Source: Coemansia sp. RSA 1804
Taxonomy: Eukaryota; Kickxellomycota; Kickxellomycetes; Kickxellales; Kickxellaceae
Direction: 5' to 3'
DNA: 11,750 bases
Assembly (NCBI GenBank): GCA_027578815.1
Contig: JANBTH010000752.1
Coordinates: forward strand, 1-11,750
Positions 1 through 6,628 of this stretch are shown here, piece by piece. Numbering within the stretch: position 1 is the first letter of the stretch; each line of letters starts with the position of its first letter. The notes beneath the pieces were generated by a model that was given only the letters and a program-made list of their open reading frames with translations, did no database searches and had not been told where the DNA came from. Both the position numbers and the translations under genes were made by a program.

Positions 1-108
1 GCCAAGGAGCTCAACCTGTTCCAGCCAATCTACCGCAAGACCGCCTGCTACGGTCACTTTGGCCGCGACATCTTCACCTGGGAGAAGCCCAAGGCCCTTA
101 AGTTCTAG
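1..108 (+). CDS. S-adenosylmethionine synthetase, C-terminal end (partial, 5' end outside window)
   Basis: Frame 1 from the left edge reads 35 codons to a TAG at 106-108. The product ends in YGHFGRDIFTWEKPKALKF, and the YGHFGR...FTWE..K.LK pattern is the conserved C-terminus of methionine adenosyltransferase. This cytosolic enzyme makes S-adenosylmethionine from methionine and ATP and works as a dimer or tetramer. The family is usually about 380-400 residues, so roughly nine tenths of the gene lies left of the window, including the ATP and methionine binding motifs, which cannot be checked here. Codons strongly favour C or G in the third position, as expected for a highly expressed gene. Its 3' end faces that of the coiled-coil gene on the other strand, about 1.1 kb away. 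The family assignment is firm; paralogue identity cannot be judged from so short a tail. Confidence 0.92.
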   Translation, partial: AKELNLFQPIYRKTACYGHFGRDIFTWEKPKALKF

Positions 109-1189
109 GCAACTCACTTGTCTGGACTTGCTGTTGAAGCTGTTTGCTATTCTCTTTTTCTTTTTCTGGTTATATTTAGTGCCTAATGTTACTTAGCTCT
201 TGGCGTCAGACAAGCGGGACTGGGAAATCAATTCTGTAGTTAATAGTGAAATCCCGAGTCTATTAATGGGCGGGTTCCAGCGATCCACCGCTACCTCATG
301 CTACCATATTTTGCGGAAGAGTGTGTTTGGGCAACCCTTCTTTTGTATGTACTGAAATGGTCGCAGATTTCCGCTGGGTGAAGAGAGAGAGAGTTCATTT
401 GAACTGTGTTGAATGATGACAATGCTCAAACGCAAACCAACTTGGTGTTTCCTTTTCTCATTTCCTTTCTTTGGATGCTGCCCGAGCTTTTCTGACTTGG
501 GTAAGAAGACGACAATGAACTTGCTTTAACATTTTGTCTTTCTTCCAAATTTTTAGCATCAGGCGCTTGCTTTTTCTCTTTTTGCATGCAGAGCTGTATA
601 CAGAAACCCATTTATAGTTTTGATAACCAGCAAAAGAAATATCATTGGCTTCTGCAGAACCGTAGCAAGACTTTTGTAAACTAACACTATTTTCGCTTTA
701 TATTTATTTTCTTCACGGGCGTTGAATAAAAGCTGCGCTACTTTCTACATTGATTATTTTGTCTATAACACAATCTCAGAAGCCATGACTGCCTTTTTGT
801 ATCGAATTAATTCAATTTATCTCTATCACTATACATGCATTATGTCTTGCAAGGTTATCTTGGGTTTGTCCATCGCTGTGAATATTACCCAAATATATGT
901 TCTCTTGCAAAATAAAGTATGTGTTAAAGCAGCAGATCCGGCGTCTCATGTCTACTTCCCCCAGACTTGGTTATTGTGTGGTTGGAAAAGAGAATGGAGG
1001 AAAAGAGAGAAGACAATGTTCTAGCGGGGAAAATAGGACCAGCAAAGTGGATCGGGTCTATTGGTTAGTTTGTATGCTAGCAAGGAATGAAACAAAAGAA
1101 CAAAATTTTCTTAAATGCTATTGCTGTTGGAACAGAGAATGAGGAAGGGGGAAGGGGAGTGAGAGGCTAGACATACTTGTCGGACTGAA
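109..1189. other. Intergenic region between convergent genes
   Basis: This 1.08-kb AT-rich spacer holds the 3' flanks of both neighbours. Just after the synthetase stop is a pyrimidine-rich stretch (about 149-168). An AATAAA lies at 725-730, rather far from the synthetase stop. The minus-strand gene ends at 1190, and the purine-rich plus strand at about 1090-1165 gives its transcript a pyrimidine-rich 3' flank. A few short ORFs occur, but they lack coding-like composition, and one of them starts only at TTG. I see no RNA gene or repeat here. Confidence 0.6.
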
Positions 1190-2968
1190 TCAGTTTGCTG
1201 ACTCCTCTTCCTGTGCGCTCCAGGAAGAGCCAAGACGAAGTACGCTCATGCGCTTCCACCAGGTGCCCGACGATCCGTTGCTAATCGTCGCTGCGCCGGC
1301 TGCCTTGTTGACTAGCTTGATGTCGGGCGTCGCGCCAACCGCAACAGTTGCAGAACGCACACGGCGGGTGTATGGCGGTGGCACGTACTGCTGCTCCTTA
1401 TCCACATCCTCGTCCTTCTGCTGTTGCTGCTGCTGAGCTGCTGAAGGCGGAAGCGGCTTGTTGACACGCAGAGCGGTTGGCGATGTCGGCGGAATAAAGA
1501 CGCTGGTGATGCCGTCGCCCGACCCCTGCGCTGCCAGCGACAAGGACGGTCTGTGCTGCGACGGTGCGACGCGAACAGTTGCCGAGGCTGGCATGCTAGC
1601 GTCCTCCTTGCGCACAATCTTTGTTGCATGCGGCTTGAATGGAGACAACTGCTTGGGCTTGGCAGAGGATGAGGAGGAAGAGGACTTTTTGTCGTAGTCG
1701 CTGGACAGAATTGCCTCCAGACCGTTGGGGCTGGCCATGATGCGGCCGAGAATCTTGTTGATGTAGAGCGTCATGGCTTTGTTCTCGTCACCGAGATGAC
1801 GCCGGTCGTACTTGGTCTTGCGCAGTTCCTCCTTGAGCTGGGTGACCTGCTCCTCAAGCCCAGAGATACGCGAGCGAATCGCAGGACTGCGCGCGTCGGC
1901 GTCTGGTGCCAAATCGCCAGTAATCGAGAGACCCTCTGCGTGCGCCTCGTCCAGCGACAGCGCCTGGCCCAGCTCCGACGCCAGATCAAGCCCGATGTCG
2001 GGCGACAGCGGATAGTTGAATCCCGAGCTTCCTTCTGGCAAGTCTCCGTCGTCTGCCACACCGGGCGACGCCGCCCACTTTCCGCTACTGGACCTGCTGT
2101 CCAGACTCATCCGCGCGCTATTGCCAAAGGTCAAGCCGCCCTTCATCGTGCTCATCTGCAGAAGCATCTGGTACGACTCATTGTCCTCGCGAAGGGACTC
2201 GTTGAGTTCCGTCAGTTGCGCTACTGTGGTTTCCAGGTCGCTGATCCGCTGTCTGTGTACATCAAACGCACCCAGCGCATGCTCGGCATCGGCGTGGATG
2301 CGTGCTGCCTGGTCAATAGCCTGCTGCGTGCGGTTCTCAGCCTCTCCCAGCTTGCGGTTGAGTTGCTGGATATGAGTCCGCATCTCCTCGATCTTCTTCT
2401 GGCTGTCTTCTGACGCATCGGCCAGCGGCTCTGCCTGGTATGTGGGGCTTGCAAAAGGCGTTGGCACCGGCATGTCGTGGGCAAACATAGACATGCGACC
2501 AAATGCAGTTGTTCCAGCCGTTGATCCCGACCGGGAGTGCGCAGAGGTTGACGAAACTGTCTGGCGACGCTGAAGCGTAGCACGGCGCTTGGCTGCTGCC
2601 AGATCAGAAACCAACTCAGCCTCCTTCTTCCTCATGGTCTCGCGCTCGCGCTCAAGCGATGCAACTCTGGCCTCCAGCGTCGACTGCAGCGTAGCATTAT
2701 TTCGTTGTGTGCGCTCGAGCTTTGACGATGCCGTGCCAAGCTGCGTTTCTGACTCGAATACCCGCGCTTCCAGACGGCTGTATGCTTTGTTGAGCGTCTC
2801 AAGCTCGTCTATGGCCCGCTCGCGCTCTTTCTCCATACGTGAGGCTGATGTCTGTGACCGCGCGTGTGCATCGCGTAGCTGAGTGACTGTTGCCTCCAGC
2901 TCGTAAATGCGCATGGCATGGTGGTCGGCACTGCCATTTGCGGCCTGTGTGCTGGATGTGGTGGCCAT
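1190..2968 (-). CDS. Coiled-coil protein of unknown function, 592 aa
   Basis: A single uninterrupted frame runs from an ATG (CAT on the plus strand at 2966-2968; context ACAAATGG) to a TGA at 1190-1192. Three charged, heptad-like coiled-coil stretches can be seen, at about residues 18-135, 188-275 and 366-412. They are separated by Ser/Thr/Pro-rich linkers. Two compact motifs stand out: EDNESYQMLLQMSTMKGG (about 261-278) just after coil 2, and ENKAMTLYINKILGRIM (about 395-411) ending coil 3. The C-terminal third is low complexity, with seven Ser (429-435), six Gln (512-517), a PPPYTRR patch (530-536) and a final GTWWKRMSVLRLGSSW segment (568-583). Several S/T-P and basic-S/T sites suggest phosphorylation. 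There is no signal peptide or membrane segment, so a cytoplasmic scaffold or cytoskeletal role is plausible but is inference. The motif pair resembles uncharacterised fungal coiled-coil proteins as I recall them; I cannot name a family. Third-position GC bias and a long clean frame make it a real gene. Confidence 0.85.
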   Translation of the reverse strand: MATTSSTQAANGSADHHAMRIYELEATVTQLRDAHARSQTSASRMEKERERAIDELETLNKAYSRLEARVFESETQLGTASSKLERTQRNNATLQSTLEARVASLERERETMRKKEAELVSDLAAAKRRATLQRRQTVSSTSAHSRSGSTAGTTAFGRMSMFAHDMPVPTPFASPTYQAEPLADASEDSQKKIEEMRTHIQQLNRKLGEAENRTQQAIDQAARIHADAEHALGAFDVHRQRISDLETTVAQLTELNESLREDNESYQMLLQMSTMKGGLTFGNSARMSLDSRSSSGKWAASPGVADDGDLPEGSSGFNYPLSPDIGLDLASELGQALSLDEAHAEGLSITGDLAPDADARSPAIRSRISGLEEQVTQLKEELRKTKYDRRHLGDENKAMTLYINKILGRIMASPNGLEAILSSDYDKKSSSSSSSAKPKQLSPFKPHATKIVRKEDASMPASATVRVAPSQHRPSLSLAAQGSGDGITSVFIPPTSPTALRVNKPLPPSAAQQQQQQKDEDVDKEQQYVPPPYTRRVRSATVAVGATPDIKLVNKAAGAATISNGSSGTWWKRMSVLRLGSSWSAQEEESAN

Positions 2969-3489
2969 TTGTGGTTTTATGCAAAAAAGAAGGTGGAAAT
3001 TAAACTAAAAATAAAAACGGAGACCGGGAAAGCAAAAGCTGTAGCAGTATTAAAAGAAGTAGAGAAAGGAATATACGATGCAACCGCCTTGTGTCTGTGT
3101 GGGTTCTTGGTGCTAATTAAAGGGGATACAAGTAGAAGAAGAATAAGCCGTGTTTAGGTATGGAGAGAAATAGTGGAGATGGGGAAGAGAAAGACAAAAT
3201 AAGGAGTCTGGCACCAAAACAACAGCCAACCACTATTTACGGGAAAGCACGCACAAAGAAGCAGCATGCACGTGGATGAGAATTTCGTACATAACATGCA
3301 AACAAAAGCAAAAAGACTAGACTCAAGCATTATATGCTCCGAAGCCAATCTCAGCTAATCCAAGCCTGCTAAAAAGAGACTCAAGGCCTGGTTAGTCGTT
3401 AATAGCCGCCTTCTTATCCAGCCTTTTGTTGTCTGAAGCACAACACACTTTTTTCCAAGCTCAAGTGGGGGGTCAGTCTATGTGCTGAG
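2969..3489. other. Upstream region of the coiled-coil gene
   Basis: This 520-bp spacer lies between the coiled-coil gene start and the tandem repeat, so it should hold that gene's promoter, reading leftward. It is A-rich on the plus strand (T-rich on the gene's sense strand), notably around 2985-3060. No TATA box or known operator stands out. The short minus-strand frame at 3154-3348 starts only at TTG and has no coding signature. Confidence 0.5.
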
Positions 3490-3816
3490 GGCGCGATGAC
3501 TATAGAAGAGACGCGGCAAGGCATGTGTAAGTAGGCCTGCCTTACCGTGCGTGTGGAAGATGCGGAGAAAGGGATGAATGGGCTGAGAAGGGATGGGCTT
3601 GTGCTGTGGTGGAAGAAGGAGAGCGGGGAGGGAAGGGATGCTAGACAATGAATAGAGGAAAAATGGAAAGAATTCAGACACACCATTTGGTCTTTTGCTT
3701 TTTTGCTACAGTGTTTGTAGTGTTTAGAATGTGTATCATCATGGAAATCGGCACAATGGGTTAGCATTGGCAAGCGTAGAGCGTTTACTGTTCTTCTACA
3801 CATTTTAAAGTCTGAA

Positions 3817-3823
3817 TATAAAA
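3817..3823 (+). promoter_or_regulatory. Putative TATA box, repeat unit 1
   Basis: TATAAAA lies in a region conserved in both repeat units (counterpart at 4795-4801), 94 bp upstream of the first ATG (3917). Conservation in both copies could simply reflect recent duplication, so promoter activity is inference. Confidence 0.4.
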
Positions 3824-3916
3824 TTTTAGTGTATCTGCCGATTAGGAAAATTGTTTATACAGGCGGACGCAATTTCCTTTTCTTTTTCTTATTCTAACTG
3901 CATATCAGCTTCCAAC

Positions 3917-3961
3917 ATGAAGGCTCTTTCTTTTAATTTAACACGTCTTTTTAACATTTAA
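3917..3961 (+). CDS. Short upstream ORF in repeat unit 1 (14 aa)
   Basis: ATG at 3917, TAA at 3959-3961; the product begins MKALSFNL and ends FNI. It follows the TATAAAA by about 100 bp and precedes the small ORF of the same unit by about 215 bp. The counterpart in unit 2 keeps the MKA start, an FNL core and an FNI near the end, and the length difference within the shared part is exactly one codon. That is compatible with a translated upstream ORF controlling the downstream ORF, or with a first exon, but no consistent GT donor before the stop is shared by both copies. Coding status is unproven. Confidence 0.3.
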   Translation: MKALSFNLTRLFNI

Positions 3962-4111
3962 AGGGAGAAACATTACATATATAATATGCACTGCTTTAAT
4001 ATGTTTTATTACCTATTACATTGTATTATTTGGATTGTAAATTTCGTACAAATACTTGATATTTTCTTCATTTTTCTCTTGTTCGTTTTTTGCCTATTAA
4101 ACATTCAAGTT

Positions 4112-4147
4112 CTAACCAATTTTATATTCTTTATATTTCTTACTTAG
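4112..4147 (+). promoter_or_regulatory. Possible branch point and 3' splice acceptor, unit 1
   Basis: CTAAC at 4112-4116 is followed by a T-rich tract and TTAG ending at 4147, the usual spacing of a fungal branch point and acceptor, 28 bp before the small ORF start. Unit 2 has the same pair (5099-5130), even though its acceptor is shifted relative to unit 1 by a small deletion. No convincing donor was fixed: GTAAGT at 3527-3532 exists only in unit 1, and the nearer GTACAA (around 4045) is weak. A 5'-UTR intron is therefore only a possibility. Confidence 0.3.
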
Positions 4148-4175
4148 GTCCATTATACCTACCAATTGCTTTAAT

Positions 4176-4376
4176 ATGTCTGGACATCAAATTGATTCTC
4201 TAAGCCATGCATCGAAAGAATCGACAGATGAGAATAAGCAAGAAAATAATCCAGCAATGAAAGCATACTTTAAAGCATTAATAGAAGAAAAAAAAGGACC
4301 GAACGTGCTATTGCTTCTAGTACAAATGATAACAAAAAACAAGGATAACGTAGCTGGCTGCAGAAACTTTTTATGA
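4176..4376 (+). CDS. Small ORF in repeat unit 1, 66 aa, probably frameshifted relative to its paralogue
   Basis: ATG at 4176 (MSGHQIDSLSHASKESTDEN...), TGA at 4374-4376. The first 38 or so codons align with the small ORF of unit 2: shared MS start, LS.A, S.D, and a later Y..AL pattern, with a net three-codon (9-bp) gap that keeps frame. The match then stops abruptly. After a run of eight A (about 4288-4295) the paralogue's reading continues in a different frame, where ASSTN is preserved and the frame ends at TAA 4354-4356 (KKQG*). The annotated tail (GPNVLLLLVQMI...) is therefore probably out-of-frame sequence. No recognisable domain is present, and the product would be a small charged helical peptide without a signal sequence. 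AATAAA follows 27 bp after the stop. It could be a genuine fast-evolving small gene, a degenerate copy, or a homopolymer sequencing error. Confidence 0.4.
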   Translation: MSGHQIDSLSHASKESTDENKQENNPAMKAYFKALIEEKKGPNVLLLLVQMITKNKDNVAGCRNFL

Positions 4377-4402
4377 AGCATACTTTGTGACATATACAAT
4401 TG

Positions 4403-4408
4403 AATAAA
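4403..4408 (+). terminator. Candidate polyadenylation signal, unit 1
   Basis: AATAAA lies 27 bp after the small ORF stop, in a highly conserved stretch (CAATTGAATAAACAAATATA) shared with unit 2. The position suits 3'-end formation of a small transcript. Confidence 0.4.
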
Positions 4409-4794
4409 CAAATATACGTCCTTGTTGTGCAAAAATGGATAAAATATAGTTTTCTATGGCAAGGTAATAGGCGCGATTACTACAGAAGAGACGCAGCAAG
4501 ACATGCATAAGTAGGCCCGCCTCACCGTGCGTGTGGAAGATGCGAAGAAAGGGATGAATGAGCTAAGAAAGGATGGACTTGTGCTGTGGTGGAAGGGGAA
4601 GAGCGGGGAGGGAAGGGATGCTAGACAATGAATAGAGGAAAAATGGAAAGAATTCAGACATACCATTTGGTCTTTTGCTTTTTTGCTACAGTGTTAGTAG
4701 TGTTTAGAATGTGTATCATCATGGAAATTGGCACAGTGGGTTAGCATTGGCAAGTGCAGAGCGTTTAATGTTCTTCCACAAATTTTAAAGTGAA

Positions 4795-4801
4795 TATAAA
4801 A
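4795..4801 (+). promoter_or_regulatory. Putative TATA box, repeat unit 2
   Basis: TATAAAA is the counterpart of 3817-3823, 104 bp upstream of the first ATG of this unit (4905). Confidence 0.4.
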
Positions 4802-4904
4802 TTTATTAAATCTGCTGATTAGGAAAATTGTTTGTCCATGTGGACAAATTTACCTATTTTTACTCTCACTCTTATTTTAATCTAACTGTATATCAGCTTC
4901 CAAC

Positions 4905-4952
4905 ATGAAGGCCTTTTTTAATTTGATATGCCCATTTAACATTCAAAAATAG
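4905..4952 (+). CDS. Short upstream ORF in repeat unit 2 (15 aa)
   Basis: ATG at 4905, TAG at 4950-4952; reads MKAFFNLICPFNIQK. It keeps the start and the FNL/FNI spacing of the unit 1 version, with a one-codon deletion near the start. Hydrophobic with one Lys near the N-terminus, it looks faintly like the start of a signal peptide, but it is too short to be one unless spliced onward, and no GT donor precedes its stop. Confidence 0.3.
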   Translation: MKAFFNLICPFNIQK

Positions 4953-5098
4953 AAACATTACATATCTAATATGCAGCGCTTTATTATATGTTTTATTATC
5001 CATTATATTATATTGTTCAAATTGCAAACTTCGTATAAATACTTGGCATCCTCATCATTTTTCTCCTGTTTGTTTTTTGCACATTAAACATTCAAGTT

Positions 5099-5130
5099 CT
5101 AACCACTTTCATATTCTTTATATTTCTTAG
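5099..5130 (+). promoter_or_regulatory. Possible branch point and 3' splice acceptor, unit 2
   Basis: CTAAC at 5099-5103, a pyrimidine-rich tract, then TTAG ending at 5130, 34 bp before the small ORF. It mirrors unit 1. At the position of unit 1's GTAAGT, unit 2 reads ATAAGT (4507-4512), so a shared long intron from that site is unlikely. Confidence 0.3.
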
Positions 5131-5164
5131 GTAGGTTCGTTATACCCACAAACTGCTCTATAAT

Positions 5165-5341
5165 ATGTCTGAACTGTCAAATGGTGATCTAAGCCGTGCA
5201 TTAAATGGATCAGCAGATTGGGATAATGAGAAAAAGCAGAGGGTACGTGGACTACAAACAAGATACATTGCAGCATTAAACAGTGAACTAGAAAAGACCA
5301 AACGTGAAAATGCTTCTAGTACAAATGGTACCAATAACTGA
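5165..5341 (+). CDS. Small ORF in repeat unit 2, 58 aa
   Basis: ATG at 5165 (MSELSNGDLSRALNGSADWD...), TGA at 5339-5341. Residues 19-50 are rich in Lys, Arg, Glu and Gln and look helical (DNEKKQRVRGLQTRYIAALN, then SELEKTKREN). The end is a Ser/Thr/Asn tail, ASSTNGTNN. There is no signal peptide, membrane segment or Cys pattern, and I recognise no family. It is paralogous to the unit 1 ORF. Over the first 18 codons I count about 11 amino-acid changes and one silent change, much more divergence than in the flanking repeat. AATAAA follows about 60 bp after the stop, and the CTAAC...TTAG pair precedes it. If one copy is functional it is more likely this one, since its frame continues through the conserved ASSTN tail. 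Whether it is translated cannot be told from sequence. Confidence 0.45.
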   Translation: MSELSNGDLSRALNGSADWDNEKKQRVRGLQTRYIAALNSELEKTKRENASSTNGTNN

Positions 5342-5400
5342 GAATAACGTAACTGGCCACAGAAACTCTTATAAAGGATACTTTGTGATACGTACAATTG

Positions 5401-5406
5401 AATAAA
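5401..5406 (+). terminator. Candidate polyadenylation signal, unit 2
   Basis: AATAAA about 60 bp after the small ORF stop, identical in context to the one in unit 1. Confidence 0.4.
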
Positions 5407-6378
5407 CAAATATACGCCCTTGTTGTGCAAAGATGGATAAAATATAGTTTTCTATAGCAAGGTAATATTTTCTCAATTTAAAATCAAGTGCTTGGATATG
5501 GTCATTTTCTATAAAAGTGTTTTAACAAGGTCAACATTGAAATGAAATATGGTCTAAGGCTAGAGTAGTGGTACTGTTTTCCATCAAGTAATTAGCAAAA
5601 ACATGTTTACATAAATAAATTGGGCTCATGATAACACATACAAAAACCACAAAAAAATTAAATAAACTGTTGTTCTGAGCCTAACAGCATAGAAATAGTA
5701 AAATTCCACCCTTAAAGAAGTGGGCGACAGCTTTGTCATTGTACTTGGATAACCTCAATTTATTGAGACTTGGGAAATTTGAGTACATGTTATGTTACCA
5801 ACACGCAAGCAATGTCTCCTACTTGTTGCAAATGGGCATCTCACTTATGACTGAAAGTTCTCTCCTCTTTGGAATGCAAAACATTTTTTCAAATGCAAGC
5901 TCTTTTTGTAAAATAAATGCAGTAGTCATAGTATAGAGATTTGCTTATTTGAGCCAGAATGTCCTTGTAGTTGTCATGTAGGTTTTGCTCACAACGACAG
6001 AAAAGCAAAAAAACCAAAACAAAGAAAATGCGGCAGTGGAGAACCTGTTGCCAAGCTCTGCTGAGTAAAAAGGGTGATGATTGTGACTTTGGATTTAACT
6101 GTATTTTTTCCGAGCGCATCGCCGAGGTTTCAGCGCACAAAGAACAAGCAAAATAAAAAGCCGAAATAAAACGATGAGAAGTGGGGGGAAAGGGGAAATT
6201 TCCGAATTCCCCCGCCTCTCATCCTAAAGTTGTTCTAACTTGCTGCTTTCCACGGCTGGTCTTGGCATTTTGCAACAGCAATAAAAGGGGCGGCAGGTAC
6301 CGAGATCGTCTCTGTTCTTTCAAACTTTCCTATTTTGTCCTACATTCATATTTCCGTGTACTTGAACACTTTACTAGC

Positions 6379-6405
6379 GTAGTAGTAGTAGTAGTAGTAG
6401 TAGTA
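6379..6405. repeat. (GTA)9 microsatellite
   Basis: Nine uninterrupted GTA units, about 225 bp upstream of the hydrolase start codon, followed by an imperfect GTT. Likely length-variable. Confidence 0.95.
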
Positions 6406-6477
6406 GTTATAGCCCCTCTTTTCCCTTTTTTTCTTGGCGGCCATTGACTGAACTAATATCCAGCTTGCTCTCATAAC

Positions 6478-6498
6478 CACACACACACACACACACAC
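6478..6498. repeat. (CA)n microsatellite, 21 bp
   Basis: Ten and a half CA units in the probable promoter or 5' leader of the hydrolase gene, 130 bp before its ATG. Confidence 0.95.
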
Positions 6499-6628
6499 CG
6501 CTTGCACAAGGCGCCCAACTGTGCCCTAATCTCCGACAATACTAAACCGCATCTTTCTCGCCTTTTCGATACTGCTGCTTGTGTACGCCATTGCACGCCC
6601 ATTCAACACTCAACAGCTAGCACGCACG

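Larger units (their letters stand above)
3490..4469 (+). repeat. Tandem repeat unit 1 (about 980 bp)
   Basis: This is the first of two head-to-tail copies of a roughly 1-kb unit. It begins at GGCGCGAT (3490) and ends at GGTAATA (4469), directly abutting unit 2. The first 330 bp match unit 2 at about 92% by eye, the middle AT-rich part at roughly 80-85%, and the last 120 bp at about 89%. Along its plus strand lie a TATAAAA at 3817-3823, an upstream ORF at 3917-3961, a CTAAC...TTAG pair at 4112-4147, a small ORF at 4176-4376 and an AATAAA at 4403-4408. All have counterparts in unit 2. There are no terminal inverted repeats, TG...CA ends or transposase, so it reads as a locally duplicated gene-sized segment, not a mobile element. 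Confidence 0.9.
4470..5467 (+). repeat. Tandem repeat unit 2 (about 998 bp)
   Basis: This is the second copy, running from GGCGCGAT (4470) to GGTAATA (5467). Matching landmarks are TATAAAA 4795-4801, upstream ORF 4905-4952, CTAAC...TTAG 5099-5130, small ORF 5165-5341 and AATAAA 5401-5406. Most differences from unit 1 in the first 330 bp are transitions. DNA to the right (5468 onwards) does not continue the match, and I see no third copy in the window. Confidence 0.9.
5468..6628. other. Intergenic region and upstream region of the hydrolase gene
   Basis: This 1.16-kb spacer between the tandem repeat and the hydrolase is AT-rich on the left (5468-6170). There I see no gene; the frames present start at TTG only. 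The right part (about 6180-6628) is less AT-rich and should hold the hydrolase promoter. It has a TATA-like AATAAAAG at 6280-6287, far from the ATG, two microsatellites, and many pyrimidine tracts. The last 100 bp stay open in the hydrolase frame from 6530 but contain no ATG. Confidence 0.5.

Noticed and set aside
265..290. GGGTTCCAGCGATCC as a tRNA B box
   Set aside because: It does not match GGTTCRANTCC well, and no A box or cloverleaf could be found around it.
722..1142. Short plus-strand frames in the left intergenic region
   Set aside because: One starts only at TTG; both are AT-rich with unbiased codons and no recognisable product.
1796..2413. A 205-codon frame antisense to the coiled-coil gene
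   Set aside because: Overlaps a long frame with clear heptad structure; codon choice and product look like a shadow.
3414..3803. Minus-strand frames in both repeat units (3414-3803 and 4454-4666) with similar products
   Set aside because: The similarity is just the DNA identity of the repeat. The frame is cut by a stop in unit 2 where unit 1 is open, and the pattern of differences shows no protein constraint.
3490..5467. The duplicated units as LTRs or insertion sequences
   Set aside because: They abut with nothing between them, have no TG...CA ends, inverted repeats or target-site duplication, and contain no transposase or reverse transcriptase.
5733..6156. Short frames of 61-83 codons on both strands between the repeat and the hydrolase
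   Set aside because: They begin at TTG, are AT-rich and have no paralogue or motif.
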